The position numbers and the translations under genes were made by a program. A stretch of 64,000 bases of DNA from Solirubrobacter taibaiensis (lineage in GTDB: Bacteria > Actinomycetota > Thermoleophilia > Solirubrobacterales > Solirubrobacteraceae), in the NCBI GenBank assembly GCA_027587225.1, contig JAPDDQ010000001.1, forward strand, positions 496,001 to 560,000, written 5' to 3'. The notes beneath the pieces are model-generated. The model ran no database searches. It was not told where the DNA came from and saw only the letters and a list, made by a program, of their open reading frames with translations. Shown in pieces: positions 48,201 to 55,600 of this stretch. Positions within the stretch are counted from its first letter, which is position 1. Each line of letters opens with the position of its first letter.

Positions 48201-48420
48201 TCAGGTTCGGGTGGTGCAGCGAGGCGGCGACCTCGCACTCGCGGCGGAAGCGCACGCGGAACTCGCGGTCCTCGGACTGCTCCGGGGCGATCACCTTCAG
48301 CGCGACCTCGCGCTTGAGCCGCTGGTCGAGCGCGCGATAGACGATCCCCATCCCGCCCCGTCCCGCCACGCCCCGGATCTCGTGACCGGCGAAGAGCGTG
48401 CCCGCGGGTAACTCCGCCAT
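45166..48420 (-). CDS. Ser/Thr kinase fused to AAA ATPase and TPR-like region
   Basis: A 1084-aa cytoplasmic regulator from ATG 48420 (GGAGG 3-7 nt upstream). The kinase domain (~residues 10-270) has GRGGMGIVYRALD, the Lys in VALKVI, HRDVKPANVLLD and LTDFG, then APEQ. The ATPase domain (~315-680) has LIEGEPGIGKTRLATEAAR (Walker A) and PTLLILDDLHWAD (Walker B). The C-terminal ~400 residues are helical repeats (AFTYALKAAREADHEAAVTYYRHG, RGEALYG, NAHNAQALRLTRMEYAQLLL) of the TPR/MalT type. The build is that of PknK-like proteins but without a terminal LuxR HTH. It probably signals through protein contacts. Confidence 0.92.
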   Translation of the reverse strand: MAELPAGTLFAGHEIRGVAGRGGMGIVYRALDQRLKREVALKVIAPEQSEDREFRVRFRRECEVAASLHHPNLIPVYTAGEEDGHLYVTMRYVDGIDLAHLIDRDGRVPPVRAVHVIAQVAHALDAAHAFGVVHRDVKPANVLLDGDHALLTDFGLQRDLRASTRVTEPGTLIGSFDYTAPEQLEDEDVDARTDVYALGCVLFETITGEVPYPRDTPAAKMYAHLGAPIPHMDGPLGPVVRKALAKRPDDRFPTAGALGLAAREALGTRPTPPPKQSAPLPSALLTESGSEPFVGRADFRERIAEHRTAAQTGERRFVLIEGEPGIGKTRLATEAARDAHAAGATVLYGRSDPESLIPFQPFAMALPTVKEQERFAFFDAVTRKLAERPTLLILDDLHWADAATTHLLRHVLEDPGPIKLLVLATTREPDLRVPTPTEHLTLAGLERLELSAFVAALGEPKPSTESLKALHERTGGNPFFVRETLRDPGLPDSVRDVITRRLAQFTESSRQALAIAAVIGRDFRLDVLETLADDALEAVEEAEAAGLVKPGATADQFRFAHALVRETLAEQMSNARRIRLHRSIGEALERHPSATSAELARHFYEARHLDPDRAFTYALKAAREADHEAAVTYYRHGLELRPRLDLELALGEAELRTGDPAFRATFQRAAARARETGDREALARAALGFNVRQAASAVLDPEGIALLEEADDALADSPLRARVKARLATALHFANQTDRVLALSADALALDRSGETLVARHGALLHIAHLDERLALAREVIALNDPELVALGRWWYVFDLMEAGRIEEAREQHEALANLADELRQPLFRHFAAVWDVVWAQMADRPADIERLAERAHALGVRAAAPDAAMIRLAQLMALRVQQGRLPEYLQAVEPLAAEQEHLPAWRAALAVGLLVSGQRERGEALYGTLDEHAIPRDMTWLTTQTLLSWCATLLGDAARAGRLYALLLPYRERAVQDVLAANWGSVERYLGSLAMVRGEYTRSEEHFEAALQRNAHNAQALRLTRMEYAQLLLAGDEPTRARALLAAALDDAQAAGLTAVADFIRVQLSPRSPSDPPPRPESS

Positions 48421-48438
48421 GCCTCCGTCTCTATCACA

Positions 48439-48444
48439 TAGGGT
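48439..48444 (+). promoter_or_regulatory. Leaderless -10 box for the cupin gene
   Basis: TAGGGT stands 7 nt before ATG 48452. On the minus strand TATGTG overlaps it at the shared TA and could serve the kinase gene. Confidence 0.6.
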
Positions 48445-48451
48445 CCCGGGC

Positions 48452-48988
48452 ATGGTTGAGGTGACGCCGGGTGAAGGCGAGATCATCGGGGATTCGGTCG
48501 ATCGGCGGGTGGAGCTGCTCGCGGAGCTCGACGAGGTCCACGCGACGCTGTCGCGGTTCGGCCCGGGGCGCGACGGGGCCGACCGGCACGTGCACCGCGC
48601 GCACGCTGACGTGTTCGTCGTGCTCGAGGGCTCGTTGACGCTGAAGCTCGAGGATGGCGCCGAGCGGGTCGTCGGCGCCGGGTCGGTGGTGAGCGTGCCG
48701 CCGATGGTCATCCACGGGTTCGGCAACACGAGCGCGGCGGACGTCTGGTACGTGAACCTGCACATCCCGGGGCTCGGGTTCAACGACTACATGCGCGGGC
48801 TGCGGGATGGCGTGAAGGTGGAGTACGACCAGTTCGACCCGCCCGAGGACGGCGCTGGGGTGCGGCCGGCGTCCGAGCTCGTGGTCGCTTCGGGGCGCGC
48901 GATCGTGGACGGCTTGGACATCATCCTCGGCGACGACGGGGTGCTCGAGGTCGGCGACGAGCTGGTGGTCAACCCCAGGCCGGAGTGA
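48452..48988 (+). CDS. Cupin-domain protein
   Basis: A 178-aa protein from ATG 48452. A single cupin barrel shows GRDGADRHVHRAHADVFVVLEGSLTLKLEDG, motif 1 with metal His-x-His and Glu, and GAGSVVSVPPMVIHGFGNTSAAD, motif 2 with the P-x-x-x-H. A ~75-residue tail follows (GLGFNDYMRGLRDGVKVEYDQFDPPEDG). It may act on or bind a small molecule. It shares a short divergent promoter region with the kinase gene. Confidence 0.88.
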   Translation: MVEVTPGEGEIIGDSVDRRVELLAELDEVHATLSRFGPGRDGADRHVHRAHADVFVVLEGSLTLKLEDGAERVVGAGSVVSVPPMVIHGFGNTSAADVWYVNLHIPGLGFNDYMRGLRDGVKVEYDQFDPPEDGAGVRPASELVVASGRAIVDGLDIILGDDGVLEVGDELVVNPRPE

Positions 48989-49131
48989 GCCGGCGAACAT
49001 CGCGCCGCGGCAAACCGTATTGTCCCGCCGCGAGCCTGAAGGCTTCCAAGCGCGCGAGTTCGAGCTGCGCTGTTGGAGGAGAGCCCTCGCGGCGGGCGCC
49101 CACGCTCGGGTGCCCGCCGCTGACGGGGCTG

Positions 49132-49137
49132 TAAGGT
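49132..49137 (+). promoter_or_regulatory. Leaderless -10 box for the 49144 gene
   Basis: TAAGGT stands 6 nt before ATG 49144. Confidence 0.55.
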
Positions 49138-49143
49138 CGCGCC

Positions 49144-49527
49144 ATGTTCGGCCGCAACAAGAAGCCCAAGAAAGAGAAGATGCCCGGCGTGCCGCAGAAG
49201 GGCATCGTCACCGACGAGACCCACCTGCTGGCGGTCGGCACACACGGCACCGGCGTGATCAAGAGCTCGTATGACTCGAAGATCTACGCCGACGAGATCG
49301 ACGGGCGGATGGACCCGAACTCGCCCATGTGCCTCGACCCGGTGTGGACGGTCGCGCTGGAGGTCCAGCTGCCCGACCGCGAGCCCTACGACCTGACGAT
49401 GACCATGCGCGTGCCCAAGCCGGCGATCCCGCAGCTCAATAACGGGACGCGCTGCCACGTCGCCGCACACCCGGAGTGGCCGGACACGACGGTCGCGATC
49501 GACTGGTCGCGGTTCCCGGCGACTTGA
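49144..49527 (+). CDS. Unrecognised small beta-rich protein
   Basis: A 127-aa protein. A short basic start (MFGRNKKPKKEKMPGVPQKG) precedes a beta-rich body (HLLAVGTHGTGVIKSSYDSK, CLDPVWTVALEVQLPDREPYDLTMTMRVPKPAIPQL, CHVAAHPEWPDTTVAIDW). This ordering, with V-x-x-H-P and D-W near the end, is common in actinobacterial hypothetical proteins. No enzyme motif. It converges on the 49535 gene with a 7-nt gap. Confidence 0.7.
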   Translation: MFGRNKKPKKEKMPGVPQKGIVTDETHLLAVGTHGTGVIKSSYDSKIYADEIDGRMDPNSPMCLDPVWTVALEVQLPDREPYDLTMTMRVPKPAIPQLNNGTRCHVAAHPEWPDTTVAIDWSRFPAT

Positions 49528-49534
49528 CCGCGGG

Positions 49535-50101
49535 TCAGCGGCAGCGGCGGCCGATGCCGACGCGGCGCCGGACGGTCGGCTTGCCCTCCTCGAGGAACTC
49601 GAGCGTGACGCAGCGGGGGCGCGCGACGATCAGGCCGCCCGGGTAGCCGGTCCACTCGCCGAGCGGCTTGCCGTCGCTGAAGCGCTTGGTGTCCGGCGGG
49701 CAAGCGTGGAAGCGCACGCTCGACAGGCCGTCCTCGACGGTGCGGTTCTGCTCGCTGAACGCGTCCGGGTCGAACTCGAGCGCGACGTACCGTCGGTCAC
49801 GCGCGGCGACGCGGATCACGACGGGTGCGCCGGCACGGATGATCACCGGCTGCTTGAGCACCCACGACCGTCCGTTGGCGGGCGGTTTGCGGCCCGACAG
49901 CCGGTTCGCGCCGACGATCGAGACGCTCCCCGCCACGACGTCCCGCCGGCGGTCCGGCAGCGCGATGTCATCCGGCTCGGCGCCTTCGGCGTGCGTCTCG
50001 CACACCCGGTCGAACTGCGCAGCCGGAGGATCGGCGGCCGCGCCCGCGGAGCACACGGCGACCATGGCCAGTGCGACAGGGAGCGACAGGAGCAGGCGCA
50101 T
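49535..50101 (-). CDS. Secreted small protein
   Basis: A 188-aa protein from ATG 50101. The signal peptide is MRLLLSLPVALAMVAVCSAGAAA (~23 residues). The mature protein is beta-rich (DVVAGSVSIVGANRLSGRKP, WVLKQPVIIRAGAPVVIRVAARDRRYVALEFDP, VRFHACPPDTKRFSDGKPLGEWTGYPGGLIVARPRCVTLEF), with three to four cysteines likely in disulfides. The function is unknown. Confidence 0.7.
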   Translation of the reverse strand: MRLLLSLPVALAMVAVCSAGAAADPPAAQFDRVCETHAEGAEPDDIALPDRRRDVVAGSVSIVGANRLSGRKPPANGRSWVLKQPVIIRAGAPVVIRVAARDRRYVALEFDPDAFSEQNRTVEDGLSSVRFHACPPDTKRFSDGKPLGEWTGYPGGLIVARPRCVTLEFLEEGKPTVRRRVGIGRRCR

Positions 50102-50197
50102 GTGTGGGGTACACCGTCCCACGTCACGAGGTTCCCTGTCCAGTCAGCGGCCCGGTGGAGGTTCGGTGGGTGCCCGCTCAGTCAATCCAGATTGGTG

Positions 50198-51199
50198 CTA
50201 CGGACGAGCGGGACCGTCTGCCGACACCTCACGCGGCCCGACCTCGCGGTAGCTGAAGTAGCCGATCTCGGCCGAGCCGTCGCGCTGCAGGTCGACGATC
50301 GCGATCCCGGGCGGGGTGTCGCGGTACCCGGGGTCGGCCTCGTCCCACCAGTTGCCGCTCACCGCGCCGCCGCAGGCGAACCGCACCGTGTTGTAGGTGA
50401 TGTCGTCGCGCACGTGGTTGTGGCCGCTCAGCGCGAGCCGCACGTTGGGGAAGTCGAGCAGGAGCTCGTTGATCTCGGGGAGGTCGGAGTGCACGCCCCA
50501 CCCGCCGGGGACGCGGAACGAGCCGTCGGGCTGACGCAGCGACGCGTCCGTGAACGGCAGCACGGTGTGGATCGGGATGTGGGTGACGAGCACGACGTGC
50601 ATCCAGCGCGGCGTGGCCGCCAGCTCGCGCCGCAGCCAGGCCGTCTGCTCATCGCCCAGGCGCCCGACGTACCCGCCGCCGCCGGTCAACTCGATCGAGT
50701 CGAGGACGATCAGCTTCCAGCCGTCGAGCCGCAGCGCGTAGTAGCCGGACCGCAGCCCGTACTCGCGCAGCGCCCACGCCTTGCCGCCGAGCGGATCGCC
50801 GGACGACCCCGAACCCGTCCAGCAGTCGTGGTTGCCGATCACGTGCGCGACCGGCGTACGGATGCCCTTGTAGATCCGCTGGTGCACCGCCCACTGCGCC
50901 GCGGTGTCGGCCTTGTTGGCGTACAGCGCGTCCATGATCGCGTCACCGCCCTGCACGACCACATCCGGCCGGTACGCGAGCCCGAGTTGCAGCGCGCGCT
51001 TGGTCAGCGCTTCCGAGCGCGCGACGCCGGGCGTGACGTGCGCGTCGGTGAAGTGCAGCAACCGCACGGCTCCCCGCCGGGATCCGCCACCGCCGCCACC
51101 GCCCGTCGCGAGCGCCTTCGACGGCGTGAGCGCGAACGCGGCGGACGCGGCCCCCGCCCCGGCGATGAACCGACGACGGGTCGAATTGGATGCAGACAA
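50198..51199 (-). CDS. Tat-exported metallophosphoesterase
   Basis: A 333-aa calcineurin-like phosphoesterase. TTG start at 51199, with GGGAGG 6-11 nt upstream. The N-terminus has a twin-arginine signal (NSTRRRFIAGAGAASAAFAL). VRLLHFTDAHVTPG carries the first D-x-H, DVVVQGGDAIMD the second Asp, AHVIGNHDCW the G-N-H-D, VVLVTHIPIH a His, and LALSGHNHVRD the final G-H-x-H. All metal ligands are present. The substrate is unknown; it is expected to act outside the membrane. Confidence 0.9.
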   Translation of the reverse strand: MSASNSTRRRFIAGAGAASAAFALTPSKALATGGGGGGGSRRGAVRLLHFTDAHVTPGVARSEALTKRALQLGLAYRPDVVVQGGDAIMDALYANKADTAAQWAVHQRIYKGIRTPVAHVIGNHDCWTGSGSSGDPLGGKAWALREYGLRSGYYALRLDGWKLIVLDSIELTGGGGYVGRLGDEQTAWLRRELAATPRWMHVVLVTHIPIHTVLPFTDASLRQPDGSFRVPGGWGVHSDLPEINELLLDFPNVRLALSGHNHVRDDITYNTVRFACGGAVSGNWWDEADPGYRDTPPGIAIVDLQRDGSAEIGYFSYREVGPREVSADGPARP

Positions 51200-51283
51200 G
51201 GCGGGCCTCCCGAATCGCTTGACCGGAGGCCCAAGCTACGGTCCCGCAGCCTCGTCGATGTTGCCCGGCCGTGACCCGTCGAG

Positions 51284-51862
51284 CTATCGCACGGCGTACT
51301 GGGCGATGATCACGCCGGTCGTCGTGGTCAGTGAGCGCGTGAGCTCGAGGTCGGCACGCGCGTCGTCGGCGAACAGCTTCGTGCCCGAACCCAGCACGAT
51401 CGGGTGGATCTGCAGCGTGTAGTGCTCGATCAGCCGCGCGGCGTGCAGCGCGTGGATCAGCTCGCCGCTGCCCAAGATCGTGAGGCCTGCGTCGCCGTCG
51501 GCCTTCAGCGCCGCGACCGTCTCGACGGCCTCACCGACCAGCACCTCGGTGTTCGGGTACGCCACCGTGGTCTTGGCGGAGCGGGAGACGACGAACTTCC
51601 TCGCGCTGGAGAGCACGTCGGTGAACGGGTTGGGTTGGTCGAACGTGGTCCAGAAGCCCAGGAGGTCCTCGTACGTGCGCCGGCCGAACAGGAGCGCGCC
51701 GCCCTGGCCCATGCCTTCGGCGGCGAAGCTCATCGACACCTCGTCCTGATAGCCGAAGGCCCAGCCGCCGTGGGTGAAGCCGCCGCGCGTGTCCTCGTCG
51801 CCGCGGCCCGGGCTCTGCATGACGCCGTCGAGGGTGACGTTCTGAAAGACAGTGATGCTCAT
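51284..51862 (-). CDS. Dihydrofolate reductase-like (RibD C-terminal) protein
   Basis: A 192-aa protein from ATG 51862. It has MSITVFQNVTLDGVMQSPGR, GGALLFGRRTYEDLLGFW, KFVVSRS, GLTILGSGELIHAL, and LIEHYTLQIHPIVLGSGTKLF. This matches the same family as the 23722 gene, but in the form with a longer N-terminal loop. NAD(P)H-dependent reduction is presumed. It diverges from the 2H phosphoesterase gene. Confidence 0.9.
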   Translation of the reverse strand: MSITVFQNVTLDGVMQSPGRGDEDTRGGFTHGGWAFGYQDEVSMSFAAEGMGQGGALLFGRRTYEDLLGFWTTFDQPNPFTDVLSSARKFVVSRSAKTTVAYPNTEVLVGEAVETVAALKADGDAGLTILGSGELIHALHAARLIEHYTLQIHPIVLGSGTKLFADDARADLELTRSLTTTTGVIIAQYAVR

Positions 51863-51920
51863 ACCAGTTACACGAACGGGCCTGGGCCAGATCGACACCG
51901 GACAGGACAGAATCTCGACG

Positions 51921-52454
51921 ATGGACGCGCCGCCGCTCGTGCTCACCGCCGCGCTCGCACCGACCGAGCAGGCCTGGCTGGACGGGTGGCGCGAGGAGTT
52001 CTTCCCGCCGGAGCGCAACCACCTCGCCGCCCACCTGACGCTCTTCCACGCGCTCCCGGGCGCGCGACGCGACGCGATCGAAGCGGCGCTGGAGGAGATC
52101 GCGGCGCGCACGCCGCCACCCACCGCGCGCGCTGACGGCCTCCGCTTCCTGGGCGCCGGAGTGGCGGTCGGCGTGCACTCGCCGGCGCTCGTGACACTGC
52201 GCGCGGAGCTCGCCACGCTCTGGGCGGGCGCTCTCACGCGCCAAGATGAGCAGCCGCTGCGCCCACACGTGACGGTCTGCAACAAGGTCACGCCGGAGCG
52301 CGCTCGAGCCGTGGAGCGAGAGCTGAGCACCCGGTTCACACCGCGCACGTTCGCGCTCCCGGGCCTGACGTTGTTCGCCTACGCGGGCGGCCCGTGGATT
52401 CCGCTCAGCGCGTTTCCATTCAAGGGTCTTTCAGTAGCGCTTGAACCAAGATGA
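51921..52454 (+). CDS. 2H phosphoesterase (2'-5' RNA ligase family)
   Basis: A 177-aa LigT-like protein (ATG 51921). The two H-x-T motifs are NHLAAHLTLFHALPG near residue 37 and LRPHVTVCNKV near residue 115. The spacing and lobed arrangement are normal. Such enzymes hydrolyse 2',3'-cyclic phosphates or nucleotide-like bonds. Upstream in-frame ATGs near 51852 would add an unlikely leader overlapping the neighbour. The coding end contributes one arm of the inverted repeat at 52421-52501. Confidence 0.9.
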   Translation: MDAPPLVLTAALAPTEQAWLDGWREEFFPPERNHLAAHLTLFHALPGARRDAIEAALEEIAARTPPPTARADGLRFLGAGVAVGVHSPALVTLRAELATLWAGALTRQDEQPLRPHVTVCNKVTPERARAVERELSTRFTPRTFALPGLTLFAYAGGPWIPLSAFPFKGLSVALEPR

Positions 52455-52501
52455 GTGCGGTATGAGACGTCCTTAGGTACACGTTTAACCAAAGACCCTT
52501 G
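52421..52501. repeat. 11-bp inverted repeat around the 2H phosphoesterase stop
   Basis: CAAGGGTCTTT (52421-52431, in the coding end) and AAAGACCCTTG (52491-52501) are perfect complements, 59 nt apart. The right arm overlaps a TTGACT that could be a -35 box. It may terminate or regulate the junction. Confidence 0.5.
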
Positions 52502-52582
52502 ACTCTTGCGTGTTGCCGGTAGAGGATCGGCCCCATAGCCAGCTACTTATGGTTGGCAGTCGGCCAGATGGATCGGGTCTAG

Positions 52583-52613
52583 GTGTGCGCGGCTTTGTGG
52601 AGAGGGCGCGCAC
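52583..52613 (+). promoter_or_regulatory. Leader hairpin before the 52649 gene
   Basis: GTGTGCGCG and CGCGCAC can pair in the ~150-nt leader. No riboswitch family is recognised. AAGGAGGGA follows just before the ATG. Confidence 0.35.
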
Positions 52614-52648
52614 ATTCGAGCCATCGGCCACATCTATAAGGAGGGAAG

Positions 52649-55600
52649 ATGGGGAGGAGAAGTCTGGGCTTGGCTCTGGCGAGCCTGGCCCTGGTCGTTC
52701 CGGCCTCGGCGCACGCTGCGTCGAAGGCACAGGAGGCCGATCCGTACAAGGTGCTGGTGGTCACCAGCACCTCTGACGCGCTCAGCACCGCCGGCGTGAA
52801 CGCGATCACGCAGGCCGTGGGCGCCGACGGCGTCGTCACCGCGCCGGCACCGGCAGCGGTGGGCGCGGAGTTCACGCCCGCTGGTTTGGACGCGTACCGC
52901 GCGGTCGTGTTCTTGAACACCGGCCAGGCGAGTCCGCTCACCGACGCGCAGCGCACGAACTTCGAGGCGTACTTCAAGAAGGGCGGCGGCTTCGTCGGCA
53001 TCGGCTCCGCCGTCGAGACCGACTCGAGCTGGGCGTTCCTGACGAGCGCCCTCGGCACCCGCTCAGCGGGGCAGGCCGGCTCGCAGAGCGGCACCGTCAA
53101 GGTCTTCGACCGCGTCCACGACGCGTCCAAGAACCTGCCGGAGTACTGGGACCGCACCGAGAATTGGTACAACTTCTCGACCAACGTCCGCGGCACGTCA
53201 CACGTGCTCGCGTCCGTGGTCGAGGACCCGTTCAGCAAGCAGCCGGCCGGCAACGTGCTCGACGGCATCGCGGGCGGCACGATGGGCGCCAACCACCCGA
53301 TCTCCTTCTGCAAGGACTACTTGGGCGGCCGCGCGTTCTACACCGGCCTCGGCACCTCCGTCGCCGCGTTCGACGCGAGTCTGCAGACACACCTGAAGGG
53401 CGCCATCGCCTGGGCCGCCGGTCAGAGCAACGCCGCGACCAGCGACTGTGGCGCGACGGTCACCAGGAACTTCCAGCAGACGAAGATCTCGGCTCCGCCG
53501 AACCTCAACGAGCCGATCGGCTTCGATCAGCTCCCGGACGGCCGCATCATCCAGACCTCGCGTCGCGGTGACGTGCGTCTGCACAACCCGGCAACGGGCA
53601 CGACGACGATCCTCGCCGATTTCGGCGCGGCCACCGTCCCGCAGACGATGCGCGTCTACACCAACTCCGAGGACGGCATGTACGGCCCGGCGGTGGACAA
53701 CAACTTCGCCACCAACAAGTGGGTCTACCTCTACTACTCGCCGCAGACCGTCACCGACGTGAAGCTGTCGGACGGTTCGATCGTCACGCAGACCACGCCG
53801 AACACGACGGTGCCCAACGTGGCCGCGTCGAAGGCGGCCTGGGATCCGTACGTCGGCTACTTCCAGCTCTCGCGCTTCAAGTTTGTCGAGGACGCCGCCG
53901 GCGCCCGCATCGACATGAGCACGGAGCAGCAGATCCTGCGCGTCACCAACAACCGGCAGGAGTGCTGCCACGTCGCGGGTGACATCGACTTTGACAAGAA
54001 CAACAACCTCTGGCTCGTCACGGGTGACGACACGCCGGCCGCCGGCGTCAACGGCGGTGGCTACGGCCCGTTCAACGACCAGCTGACCGACGAGCAGCAG
54101 GTCCTCCGCGTCACCAACGCGACCGGCGGCACCTACACGCTCAGCTACGAGGGCCAGACCACGGCGCCGCTCGCGTTCAACGCGACCAACGCCCAGGTCG
54201 ACGCGGCGCTCGAGGACCTCTCGAACATCGCCGCCGACGAGATCCAGCTCAGCGGTGGCCCGGTCAACACGGCCAACACCAACGTGTTCTTCCGTCGCGC
54301 CAAGGCGCAGAAGAACCAGACGCAGATCACGATCAACGGCGCGGGCCTCACGGGCACCACCGCTCCGACCGTCGCCAACACGACGCAGCAGGAGGGCGGC
54401 TGGTACCAGCGTCCCACCGGTGATGACCGTCGCTCGACGCTCAACACCAACGACCTCCGCGGCAAGATCGTCAAGGTCAAGGTCAAGGACAACATCACCG
54501 CCGCCGACGCCAACAAGGCCGACTACACCGGCACTGGCACCGGCGCGTACACCATCCCGGCGGGCAACCTGTACCCGCTCGTGGGTGGCGCTCCGCAGGC
54601 GCGGACCAAGGCTGAGGTCTACGCCATGGGCTTCCGCAACCCGTACCGGATCCAGGTCGACAGCAACGACGTGGCCTACATCACGGACTACTCACCCGAC
54701 GCGAACTCGCCGCAGCGTGGCCGCGGCCCGTCCGGCGTCGGCCGGATGGAGATCGTCCGCAAGCCGTCCAACTACGGCTACCCGCTCTGCTACACGCCGA
54801 CGTTGGGCTACTGGAAGTGGGACTTCCACGAGTTCGCACCGGGCACGACGACCGCCGGCTTCATGGGCGTCAACCCGGAGCCGTACGACTGCTCCAAGCC
54901 GCTCCCGAACACGTCCCACTGGGTGCGTGACGGTGGCCCGGCGAACGAGCCCGGCCTCGCCGAGGTGCCCGCCCCGGCGCCGGTCGAGATCTGGTACTCG
55001 TACCGCGACAACAACACCACCGCTCCGATCGGCACGCCGTGCGCCGAGTACGCCGCGCTGACGCCCGGTCCGCTCGCCCCCGGTTCCACCAGCGAGTGCG
55101 CGCGTCTGTTCCCGGAGCTGTACACCGGCGGCGTCGCGCCGCACGGTGCCGACGTGTACGAGTACAACGCGTCGAACCCGAACACCAAGAAGTTCCCGGC
55201 GTACTACGACAAGTCCATCTTCCTGGGCGAGTTCGGCCAGGACACGATGCGCGAGATCAAGCTGGACGCGCAGAACCGCGTGTTCAAGATCAACAACACG
55301 CTCGACTGCGGCGCCGCCAACGTCGCGACCTCGAACTTCCCGTTCGAGTGCGACAACCCGGAGGACCTGCAGTTCGGGGACGACGGTGCGCTCTACCTGC
55401 TGACCTACGGTGACGGCTTCTTCGCCATCAACCCGGACGCCGGCATGTACAAGTGGGAGTACGTCAAGGGCCAGCGCGCGCCGAAGGCCGTGCTCACCAC
55501 CAACAAGACCGACGGCGCGTTGCCGCTGACGGTCCAGTTCACGGGCTCGAACTCCAGCGACGAGGATCCGGGCGACTCGATCCGCTACGAGTGGAACTTC

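Noticed and set aside
45622..48411. A 929-aa plus-strand frame
   Set aside because: Antisense shadow of the kinase-ATPase-TPR gene, which has all expected motifs.
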